Source: Antilocapra americana (taxonomy: Eukaryota; Chordata; Mammalia; Artiodactyla; Antilocapridae). From it: a DNA stretch of 64,000 bases. The notes below the pieces were generated by a model, which worked only from the letters and a program-made list of their open reading frames with translations, was not told the DNA's origin and ran no database searches. The first letter of the stretch is position 1. Each line of letters begins with the position of its first letter. Both the position numbers and the translations under genes were made by a program. Below, piece by piece: positions 35,296 to 45,099 of this stretch. Where the stretch lies: the NCBI GenBank assembly GCA_007570785.1, contig ML664175.1, forward strand, positions 7,846,050-7,910,049, given 5' to 3'.

Positions 35296-36160
35296 TCTAC
35301 ATTAACAAAATGATTAGTTGTAGGGAAAAGACCCCATAAGAGCAAGGCATTAACTCTTCAGCTCAGTGCAAAACACTTCTGATGTCTCAAAGATTAATCT
35401 GGATCTGGTCATGAGAAACCTGAAACAATAATTACAGATGTAGAAAGTGTAAGATGTGCCATATGATGGCACCACTTGTAGTTGTGTATTATCTAGTAGA
35501 CAAAATGCATGCAGTTTGAATTTTCTGTAGGAATAATGTATGTTTGAAGTGTGTACGCACCGGTGCCCTCAGGAAAAACCAAGAAAGATTTTTCTTTTTT
35601 CTCTAAAATTTTCTGCATTAAAAAATTTTGCTTTCCCAACTTTGGGGATGCACAAAAGTGATCAGTTTTCTCTTATGCATTAGTTGCAAGAAATGTCAGA
35701 ACCGAGGCCCACATTTAATAACTCTAGAGAATCTAACTTCGAACATTTCTACGCCTTTTTTCTATCTTTTTTATTTTTATTTACTCATTTTCCTTTTTTT
35801 TTCAAAACATACATTTTTTTTTTCTCTGGAGGCCCTCTATGTCCTGCTCCTGAATTCTGAACTGGTTGCTCTGTAGGTCTGTTGCAGCACTGTTATTTGG
35901 AGATAGTAATTGCTACCATTGGTTTAGAAGGTTTAATTCATTTAACTTAATGTCAGTTACTGGGCAGTATGTTACAAACTGGAAACTCAGCAAAAAACTA
36001 GACAAAAAAAGTTATTTAATACTTTTGCAGGGAGTGGAGAGGAGATAGATAACAAGGCATATAAATGAACAGATAACACAAAGTTTCAGGTGTTGATAAG
36101 AAGGTAAAGCAAGATAAATAGAAAAACAGTGACTTGGCAGAAATAAGGGTTGTTGCTAAT
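35296..36160. other. Intronic DNA, no gene seen
   Basis: T-rich runs (35755-35823); short ORFs only. Confidence 0.4.
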
Positions 36161-36350
36161 ATGTCAATTTTGATGTCTAAGAAGATACTCTTGGAGAAAG
36201 TGACATTTGAATTGAAGCCTGGATGATTAAAGGAAGGCAGACAGAAACAGAGCTCTGTAACTGTAACCAAGAGAGTCAGTAACAAGTGCTGAGTTTCAGG
36301 GCTGAAGCCTGGCATGTTGGAGTAGCAGCAAGAAAGGCCATATGACTAGG
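36161..36350 (+). mobile_element. Old mammalian repeat, family unresolved
   Basis: GAAAGTGACATTTGAATTGA and AGCCTGGATGATTAAAGGAA belong to a common mammalian repeat also present at 56290-56600. I cannot name it securely. Confidence 0.5.
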
Positions 36351-36510
36351 GGTTAATCAATGGGAGAAGTAATAGGAAAAGTTCATGTCATAAAAGTTGC
36401 ACTTTTATTTATTGGATAGTGCTACAGATTCCCATAGTTGACAAAGCAAACAGACTGCAACACTTTGCTTTCATGTTTTTATTTCAGTTGCTGTCACCTG
36501 ATATGTGGTC

Positions 36511-36734
36511 TTCCCAGGTAGAGCTACTGATAAAGAACTTGACTGCCAATGCAAGATGCATAAAACATGGGTTCTGTCCCTGGGTCAGGAGGATCCCCTG
36601 AAGGAGGGCACTGCAACCCACTCCAGTTTTCTTGCCTGGAGAATCCTATGGACAGAGTAGCCTGGCGGGCTACAGTCCATAGGGTTGCAAAGAGTAGGAC
36701 ACGACTTAAGCAGGTTTGCAGTCAGGCAGGCAGG
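36511..36734 (+). mobile_element. Bov-tA SINE with target-site duplication
   Basis: The SINE runs from TTCCCAGGTAGAGCTACTGA to GGACACGACTTAAGCAGG plus a short CAGG-repeat tail. It is flanked by CACCTGATATGTGGTC (36495-36510) and CACCTGATATACGGTC (36735-36750), a 16-bp duplication with two differences. Confidence 0.93.
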
Positions 36735-36776
36735 CACCTGATATACGGTCAGTATTTACTCAGGCTAGAGAGAATG

Positions 36777-36913
36777 TTGCTGCTGCTAAGTCGCTTCAGT
36801 CGTGTCTGACTCTGTGACTCTGTGCAAACCCATAGACGGCAGCCCACCAGGCTCCGCCATCCCTGGGATTTTCCAGGCAAGAGTACTGGAATGGGGAGCC
36901 ATTGGCTTCTCTG
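36777..36913 (-). mobile_element. Truncated Bov-tA SINE with target-site duplication
   Basis: Reverse copy beginning TTGCTGCTGCTAAGTCGCTT and truncated at GGGAGCCATTGGCTTCTCTG, so the tRNA head is lost. The exact 11-bp duplication TAGAGAGAATG is at 36766-36776 and 36914-36924. Confidence 0.93.
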
Positions 36914-37039
36914 TAGAGAGAATGAGAAGTAGTAATTTGGTTAATCAAGATTTTTTTTAATTATAATCTTTTCTTTAGCAAAGTTAGTTTTACAAAACCT
37001 TAATGGACTTCCTACTATCCAGCTCCGAGTTTCTTCCAC

Positions 37040-37327
37040 GCTTTTTTTTACCTTTAAAATTTAAAGACTTAGCTGAAGCATTACTTCTTCTGGCGAGTCT
37101 TCCCTAACTTCATCCAGGATATATAGTTACCACATTATGGTTCTTCCATGAGTTTGCATTCTGTCATTGCATTTATAACTTGGTATTATGTGTATATGTA
37201 TATAACTCTGTTTTCTCCACTATTCTAAGAGGATTTTGAAGGAAAAGACTGTTCCTTGTTATCTTTTTATCTTTACAACCTTAGCGTAGTGTGAGATGAA
37301 GAGATGATGTTCAACTTGTTTAACAAA
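37040..37327 (+). mobile_element. L2 LINE 3' fragment
   Basis: It reads GCGAGTCTTCCCTAACTTCA, a TTGCATTTATAACTTGGTAT segment, then an end equivalent to the L2 tail (TTGTTTAACAAATGG). Diverged. Confidence 0.6.
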
Positions 37328-37945
37328 TGGAGGTCCCACTGCACCCAGGTTATAAAATAAATTACATACTCACAAATGTTGGTAGCAAAGGAAAGGCACC
37401 TTTAATTAGAATGCCAAGAGTCTGGGGAGAGGATGGACTCAACATCCCCCCAAAATCAATTCTGAAGGTTCTGCTTGGCCATGACATTTCAAAGAGAAAG
37501 AGTACAGTAATCTTGGTTAATCACTGAGATAGGGGTCCAGAGTGGTCACCATGCCCACCCCCCAACCACCAGGGTACATTGACCTCTTGTGATCTTTTTC
37601 TAGCTGTAATCTTGTTCATAGTTTGGTCACACAGTCTGTTTGGAAGATTACAGACTTCCAAAGTGAAGGGGAAGCTAGGTAAAAGATCTGGTCCTCTGTT
37701 ATTTATTGATATTTATTCTTAATTTCTTTTTCTTTGATCTATAAAAAGAACTGACAAGTTAGACAAGGTATGGTATGATTAAAATATTTTAGAGGTGTGC
37801 TTGGGCCAGAGATAAGCAGAGTATGGGGGTGCCTGGTTTAAAAGTTAATTCTAATATACCTTTGTTAAAGTGACAAGAAAAGGGGCTTCCTGCTAAGGGG
37901 AGTTTCCTATAAAGAGCTGTTTACAAATCCCCACTTGTCAGAACA
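37328..37945 (-). mobile_element. Probable endogenous retrovirus 3' LTR
   Basis: About 618 bp, bounded by TG...CA on the - strand. On that strand it carries a TATA-like CTTTATAGG near the start and an ATTAAA polyadenylation signal (37401-37406) about 75 bases before the end, followed by a CTTTGCTACCAACATTTGTG-type R/U5 segment. It looks like a class II LTR of artiodactyls, but family is not resolved. Its 3' boundary coincides with the end of an L2 fragment. Confidence 0.6.
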
Positions 37946-37985
37946 TCATTCTGTTTCTATGGCATTAGGGGCAAAAGTCTATCTT

Positions 37986-38288
37986 CTATAACTTCTTCAT
38001 GGTGATAAAGGGCTCTGTATTCTCAGAGTGGAAAGTGTCAATGTGAGTCTGTAGCGTTTCTGACCATTTTAGTTGTCTGCTTATATATATATAGGCAGAG
38101 AAAACTATAATTATTTTGATGCCTACAGAAATGTAGATTATCATGAGCAATAAAGTTAATCCCATTCTCTTGAGGCCTGTTCTTGAAATGGTTCTAGCCA
38201 TAGATTCAGCACCGCTCAAGTAGAAGCATCTAACACTATGGCTACAGTTGGTCATCATGCAGTTAGCGTTTTTCTCCTTTGGTGGCAA
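37986..38288 (-). pseudogene. Possible retroviral envelope C-terminal remnant
   Basis: A 100-codon open stretch ends 40 bp before the LTR start. It has one strongly hydrophobic segment (about residues 44-70) preceded by basic residues and followed by a short hydrophilic tail. Position and topology fit the membrane-spanning end of a retroviral envelope protein. No sequence motif proves it, and upstream sequence to about 38880 has no long frame. It may be chance coding next to an LTR. Confidence 0.4.
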
Positions 38289-38885
38289 TTATAGTATCTG
38301 TAGACTAATTCTCTATTGTCTAATCATTAATTGTTTGGTTTGGTGCTGGGGGTTGGTGCCTGCAGGGTTCCACTCAGTTCCAGAGTCATGTTTACTGAGT
38401 AAGTAAAATTTACCAATTCCATACTTGTCCTTCTGCTTTGTCTTTAGCCTTATTCAGATTTTTCGCAGTGATAAGTGATACCCCCTTCTACCATCCTAAC
38501 ATGTAATTGAAACAAAACAGTAGATGATTACTTTGGTTTAGTAAAGTCACATCCAAAAGCTCCTTACCATAACAGGCCATCTACAAGTTTATAAAGCAGA
38601 AAATTGCCATTGTAACTCTATTGGCATCAGACAAGAATGATCATACACAATAGGTGCTGTATTTCAGTGAATACAGACAGATAAAATGACTGCTGAACCA
38701 TAGTGAAAGGATTTAAGGGAACTAATTCTAAGCAGTCTTTGTAGCAATGCCTCATTCTTTGACAGTGAGAGATCCATTCATAAATATGCATTATACTTGG
38801 GAAACAACTTACAGACCAAAGAATCTCCCTCCATTGATGCTTGGGCACTCAAGATGTTTGTTTGGAATCACCCAGTGGGCAGTAA
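38289..38885 (-). mobile_element. Probable decayed retroviral internal region
   Basis: This continues upstream (minus sense) from the envelope-like stretch to about 38885, with no frame longer than 73 codons. It is assigned by adjacency only. No second LTR was seen, so the provirus is truncated. Confidence 0.35.
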
Positions 38886-39049
38886 GGTCTTTACTTTTAT
38901 GACAAATCTCATTTTATTGTAGTTATTTTGTAAGCCATCTTAGTATTTTTCAATACGATGAATACGTCAGTAATAAGTAAAAATAAAGAAAGAGGACTGT
39001 GTTTCAAGTATGCAAAGGTAAATGTGACTTGAGTAGCTTAGTGGTCTAA
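38886..39049. other. Intronic DNA, no gene seen
   Basis: Nothing assignable. Confidence 0.4.
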
Positions 39050-39240
39050 CATTTTTGAGTGAGAAAACTGATCTCTGAGACCTTAGAAAAGTTTTGCAAC
39101 ATCTTTCAAACTGTTTTCCACATGTGAAAAATTGGGAGGTAAAAGTGAAGACATAGGACCATTATCAGCATTTGAGGAGATGAAGCTTAAGAGCACCAGC
39201 CCAGTGCCTGGTATTGCTTAGATAATCAGCAAATGTTAAT
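39050..39240 (+). mobile_element. MIR SINE
   Basis: GATCTCTGAGACCTTAGAAA, then CCAGTGCCTGGTATTGCTTA and CAGCAAATGTTAAT correspond to the core and 3' end of MIR. Diverged. Confidence 0.6.
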
Positions 39241-40540
39241 TCCCACCTCTCCTTGACTGCCTCAAGCTCCCTGACCCTGACATGAATTTGAGATCTTGGC
39301 TTTCCCTAAGTATGTAATCTGGACATACTGAAGTAGCTTGAGAAACAGTGATCTGAAGGCAATAAATTCCATTTGCTATTCCCTGCCCTGAAGACATTGC
39401 CCAATTTTTTAAAAGCTTTATCTGGCCATTTCTACCTCCCTCACTACTACCAGGTAACATCTTCATTGTCTTACAAAATGCTCATTTTAATAGTTAGGCT
39501 AGATGTATCCCAAATTGTATTTTTCATATTTAAACTAAATATATATTTAAAGATCCAAATTTATTAAAATAATGCCTTTTCTTTATCTTTAGATAAAGAA
39601 AACAGGATAAAACATTAGTTGTATTTAAATAGTGGTCACATTAGTGACCCAGTTTGTTATTGTTGTTACAAGAGAACTTAAATACAAAAGGAAAAATGAT
39701 CACCACAGGAAATGTCCCATAGTAGTTGAATTCACATTCCAAATGCTTAAGCTGACTTTCACCCTTAAGTGCAATGGCATGATGTGTTTCAGTTGTTCTT
39801 TAATTTGTGAGGCTACTTTGTAATTTACTAGTAAAGTCCTATTTAATAAAGTTCATTCTTCTTGGCTGTTCTCTCTTCAAGGTAATGGCAGATAATTGCA
39901 CTAAAGCATGTCAAGTTATCATATTAACCACAGCTGAATTTTAAAAAATAATAATGTTAAAAGAGCAGAGCAAACTAAGTGTCTCCACTTCTGGCTGTGA
40001 CAGTGAAGCTTCAGTTGCAGACAGGACAGCTATCAGAACCGTTGCTTACTCATATGAAACAAAGAATACAGTTTTCTTCAAAGGCAAACTTTGCATATCA
40101 AAATAATACTTCACATATAATGAATTCTAATTTTTATCTGTTGTGGCTAAATCAGTATTATCAGATCTGACAGTGGGAGACTGTTTTCCTTATTTCACTA
40201 AGAGATTTGCAAGATAATAAATTGAATTATTAAATTGTTGTGTCTCACAGGATTCAAGGTTTAAAACATTTATGCTTTGCATTAATTGCTGAAATGAAAA
40301 ACAGGAGACATTCAAATGTTGAAATGAATCAATTATTTCATTAAACCTCTCTTTATAAATGATAGACTAAGTGAAGTCATGATTGCGTGGAAAATGAAGA
40401 GGTGAAGCTATACATTCTAGAGTTCAATTTGTGCCATTTTATTTTTAAAATATAAATAATGAAATATGAATATTTAATACACCATATTATACATGTACTT
40501 GTTTTAAGTATATGTTATAATTCCTAAGAAGTTAGGAAAT
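39241..40540. other. Intronic DNA, no gene seen
   Basis: 1.3 kb of AT-rich, apparently unique sequence with no ORF above 76 codons and no recognised repeat. Confidence 0.45.
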
Positions 40541-40765
40541 GGTCATGGCATGCATGTATGCCAAATCACTTCAGTTGTGTCCAACTCTTTGTGCCCTAAT
40601 GGACTGAAGCCCGTCAGTCTCCTCTGTCTATGGGATTCTCCAGGCAAGAATACTGGAGTTGGTTACCATGCCCTCCTTGAGGAGATCTTCCTGACCCAGG
40701 GATTGAACTGTCTCTTATGTCTCCTGCATTGGCAGGTGGGTTCCTTACCATTAACACAAGGAAAT
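40541..40765 (-). mobile_element. Bov-tA SINE
   Basis: Reverse copy from TGCATGTATGCCAAATCACT to the inverted tRNA head at GGTTCCTTACCATTAACAC. Flanks AGGAAATGGTCATGG and AGGAAATGTGGTCATGG look like a duplication differing by a 2-bp indel. Confidence 0.9.
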
Positions 40766-41065
40766 GTGGTCATGGAATGTTAAAACCTCTTTCAGTCAAG
40801 CTTGTATCATAGTTTGGAATTTATTTATAATTAGCATATAAATTGTTAATGTATGGCTAGAGATTGCTGAAGTTTGGGAAACCAGCTAACTCCTGTGAGT
40901 ATATAATAATTTCCCTCTTCAGTCAAGTGTATTAGAAATTTTTTTTCTGGAAATTAATAGCAAACACATATGTAAAATTTCATTCATTTGATAATTTTTT
41001 CACATTAGAAATCAAATCTAAATAATATTTTCTCGCATGTCTCATTTGTGGTAAAATTTTCATTA
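40766..41065. other. Intronic DNA, no gene seen
   Basis: AT-rich gap between SINEs. Confidence 0.4.
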
Positions 41066-41330
41066 TAATTAGCAGTAAACATTTATTAGGTGCTCACTGT
41101 GGGCCAGTGTCTATACAGAGTATTTACCTGTAAAGTTTCATTTAATCCTCATAACAGCCCTAGAGTCCCAAATTTCACAGTTGTTATCATCCCCATTTGA
41201 CACATGAGGAAATTGAGTTTTAAAGAAATTACTCAGTGCTCCACTGGGTAAATTAGTTAAGTAACAGAGGGGAAATCAAGTCTCTATCTTTTGAATTGCA
41301 TTGAGGCTTAACTGCTACATTATACTCCTG
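41066..41330 (-). mobile_element. MIR SINE, reverse, near full length
   Basis: The whole MIR consensus can be followed backwards: AACATTTATTAGGTGCTCAC, TTTCATTTAATCCTCATAAC, ATCCCCATTTGACACATGAG and a degenerate head near 41310. Confidence 0.85.
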
Positions 41331-42249
41331 TGAATTTTGCACAGGAAATAGTCAGTACTGTGTTAAATTACAGAAAATAAGCCTCTAGTAAATATGCAAA
41401 TATATAGACTTCTTAACCAGTTAAAAGAAAAGGCAGAAATCTTCAACTGTGGAATGTGTTGGAAGAAAACAACACTTCCATTTGATTTGATACAGAGAAG
41501 ACAGCACAGATATAGCATATACAATTTGATGCCATAGTGAGATTGTGTAGTGCAAAAATACACTGTTATGGAAATATTATTTTGTGGCCCTTTAAAAATT
41601 GAAAACATAAAATCTAGCCAGTGGTTACTCAGAACTTGATAAAAATCTGTTATGAGAAGTAATCTGTGTCCTCTTACTCCAAGTTCTGAGTTGCTTCTTT
41701 TATTGGTTTATATAGTTGTGAATTTTTCTCCCCCTTTTCACTGAGTAGGTAGGAATAAAGAAGTCGTTTTGGAAACTATTAGCTTTGCAGATGTTCTTAC
41801 CAGGTTACATCCTGGCTTGTGGAATTGTTTAAATTGCTGGAGAGGAAATTTACATACTTACAAGTAAATAGATAAACATATAAAAGTATGTGTGTATATA
41901 AATGTACAAATACAGTAAGCAGACTGTGTAAGCACAATTAATATTATTTGTTAGTGAAGAGATGCTAGATGGGTAATTGTTTTCTAATGCTAGCCAAAAC
42001 TGCTTAAGGAGAAAAAAAATCATGTTATTTTCATCAGTACTGAACTATAAAGCAAATATCAGTAAAATTAGATAAGTTAAATCTTGTGGCAACAGTAAAA
42101 TGATAGAATTGACACAGTTTTACGCAGTACAAAAGCACCAACACTATCACTAACTCTTAATATTGTGGGCTACAGTTCATTTTATAGTACTGTAAACTTG
42201 TCTTTGCCCTTATCCTTCACAGTTAATCAATCATTGCTAATTCTGCCTT
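41331..42249. other. Intronic DNA, no gene seen
   Basis: AT-rich; no recognised repeat. Confidence 0.4.
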
Positions 42250-42475
42250 GGGGCTTCCCTAGTGACTCAGTGGTAAAGAATCCAGGAATCTGCCTGCCAA
42301 TTCAGGAGACACAGGTTTGATCCCTGGGTCTGGAAGAACCCCTGGAGAAGAAAATGGCAACCCACTCCAGTATTCTTGCCTGGGAAATCCCATGGACAGA
42401 AAGAGCCTGGTGGGCTACAGTCCATGGAGTTGCCAAGGAGTCGGTCGTGTGTTAGTGACAAAACAACAAATACAA
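42250..42475 (+). mobile_element. Bov-tA SINE
   Basis: Forward full-length copy starting GGGCTTCCCTAGTGACTCAG, with a small AGGAATCTG insertion in the tRNA-derived part, ending GTGACAAAACAACAAATACA. Confidence 0.93.
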
Positions 42476-43734
42476 CAAAAGACTTTAGCTGGAAGAGATA
42501 CTAAGCTGTGCTTTCAAGGAACACAGAGAGTATTTATGATCAGATGGAAATTGAGGAAGAGAGAGAACAGATAGGAGAAAATGATCAGGAGACATGGGGC
42601 ATTAGATATGTTTAGAAATTATAAGTAGTCTAGGTGGCAAGAACATGGAAGGTGTTGGAGAGTAGAGACAGAAGTTATAGTGGGGGTCAGGTTGCCATTG
42701 GCCAAGCAAGTCACCTTAATGGGCTGAAATTTCTCTGTGCTACTGAATGTGTGACAAGCAACTGATGGTTTTAAAGTAGTGATTTGAAATAATCCAGCCT
42801 GTGTTCTTCAAAGGTAAATTCAGTAGTAGTATACAGTATGAATTTGAAGAGTAAGAAGTGGAGGTAAATAACAGATAAACTAACAGATTACATCAGCTTT
42901 TGAGTCAAGTGAGACTTGAATTGGAGATGAGATGGTAGGAGAAGGGCAAGGATAAATTCTATACCTACATCAAAGGAAGAATCCCCAGGAGAGTAGAAAG
43001 AAGGTGCTGTGGGTTGTGACAGAGGTTGCTATCTGGATTCAGGCAAAGGTTGACTCATGAAGTATTTTATTTAACTAGGATTTCTGTGAGATAGAGCCAG
43101 AGAAGTGTTTCCAAATGCACCAAAAATACCGTAGATGGGTAGAAAAGTAAAATAAAAATATAGACTTTGGAAGAACTTGTGTAATTATTAAGTAAATAAA
43201 GGATCTTTGAGTAATTTTTTTTAGCACAAGGATATATATTATTTCCATCAGTAATAGTAAGAAAACCAAATTTGAAGCTGCCCTGTCATAATACACAATA
43301 AGCAAAACTTCTAATGATAACTCAAACCCCAAAGATTATCTTCTGTATGGAAGCAGAGCTTGGCAAGTAAATCTTGAGATTTAAATTTAGACTGTTGCAG
43401 AAAATATGAAGCTAATCATTTGAACTGTAAGTATTTTAAAGCAAAATATTTACGTTTAAACAAAACAAAAGAGCTAGCTGTAAGGACATCATAAATGTTT
43501 GGAAACTTCTGTTATTGTCATAGGAAAAAGAATGAAAAACATATGGTCAAGAAGCATAAGCCCCATATCTGATTCTATCATTGATTTATTTCATGTTTTA
43601 GAACATGTTTCTTTATACCTAATATTCCTAAGAATAAAATGAGTATAGTCAAAGTTGTCTTTGTTTCTCTTCTAAGTATGCAAAAAAATTGAATATTTGC
43701 TGCTTGTTTATTGGAGTGCTCATAAGCTTTGGAA
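42476..43734. other. Intronic DNA, no gene seen
   Basis: Part (42560-43060) is purine-rich and resembles the unresolved old repeat at 36161, but not clearly enough to call. Confidence 0.35.
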
Positions 43735-43835
43735 AATTAGCTGAAGGCTCTAATTCTGACTACCAGCTCTTCATTTGTAAAATGAGAATAACAACAACCA
43801 AAATGAATTTTGTGAGCAATAAATGTTATGCTTTT
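43735..43835 (+). mobile_element. MIR fragment
   Basis: CTTCATTTGTAAAATGAGAA and GTGAGCAATAAATGTTATGC match the MIR 3' half. Confidence 0.55.
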
Positions 43836-44692
43836 TAAAATAATCACATGGTGTTTAGTAAAATTCCATTTGATTTTATTTTGGGATGCATGTAAATGTT
43901 CATATTTTTTAAAATAATCATATTCAAATTCACAAGCCTATTTGAAGTAGAAAATGAAAGTTCTAATGTTTATGTATCATTTCTTGTGAAGAAAAGAAAA
44001 AAAATAAAACCAAAATAAGACTCCCTTTACCCATGCCTTACCAATTTTTGGTAAGGTGTATTGTTTCCAACTACTATTTTCTGCACATATAAGCATAGAA
44101 ATTAATTTAATAGTATTTATTTTTATTATTTTTCTTTTACAAAATATAGGCTCATAATATGTATACTAATCTGTAATTTGCCTTGTTTGCTTAAAACTGC
44201 CTGAAATTTATCTTTTCATGTCAGTACAGGCAGCCCTATTTCATTTTGTTTAATAGTTGCATAAATTCTGTAGTTTCATGTAACACCATGATGATGCATC
44301 CATGGAGGGGGAATCCTGAGCCATAGGAGAGCAGGGAGTGTAAATAACTCAGGTATTGGAATAGCATAAAAACTGAAAACTTATAGAGAGTCAGGCTTTA
44401 GGAAATCAGATGCAGACAGGTCCTGAATTTTTTTTTTTTATTGTTTTCTAGCCTGAAATGTACTTAGTAAAAATTTTTTACATTATTTTAATTGAAATTT
44501 CTTTGAATATTAGAGTAGTGAGAATCTCTTATCTAAGATTGCTAGGTTTTTGTGGGGTTTTTTTTCCTTTTTAGATTATCCATTAATAACAGCCATTTTT
44601 CCAATATTTCTCTTTCTCCTAAGATTTATAACAATTCTTCTTATATTAATAGTATTATCCCTTTTCCTTTTATATATCTAGTGTATATTTTT
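43836..44692. other. Intronic DNA up to L1 insertion site
   Basis: AT-rich; no gene. Ends at the left target-site duplication of the full-length L1. Confidence 0.45.
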
Positions 44693-44728
44693 CTAGTATG
44701 TTGTTTTTATTTTTTTATTTATTTTTTT

Positions 44729-44812
44729 ACTGCTCAGGTTGTTTTTAATATTATAGTCTGCCTCACAATTTTCAGTGTACCCATTAACAAAATGGCTTCT
44801 CTTCAATATTGG
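44729..44812 (-). other. Putative 3'-transduced sequence of the L1
   Basis: On the - strand this segment starts CCAATATTGAAGAGAAGCCA directly after the L1 poly-A. It ends at CCTGAGCAGT before a second A-rich tail. It has an ATTAAA signal (44744-44749) about 15 bases before that tail. Because it lies inside the target-site duplications, it must have arrived with the L1. Confidence 0.8.
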
Positions 44813-44879
44813 TTTTTTTTTTTATTAGTTTTGCCATACAATGACATGATATCGCCATGAGTTTACATATGCTCCCCCT

Positions 44880-44910
44880 CCAGAACCCCCCTCCCTCCTC
44901 CCTCCCCCCA
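44880..44910 (-). repeat. L1 3' UTR purine tract
   Basis: C- and T-only on the + strand, so a GGGA-rich purine tract in the L1 sense. The same tract is in the 13-kb insertion. Such tracts can form G-quadruplexes. Confidence 0.85.
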
Positions 44911-45099
44911 GGATATCTCGGTGCACCAGCCCCGAGCATCAATCCTGGGCTGGCGATTGATTTCACATATGATAATTAACATGTTTCAATGCCATTCTCC
45001 TGTATCATTCCACCCTTGCCCTCATCCACAGAGTCCATGAGTCTGTTCTATACATCTGCGTTCCTTTTGCTGTCTCGTATGCTGGCTTCTCGTTACCAT

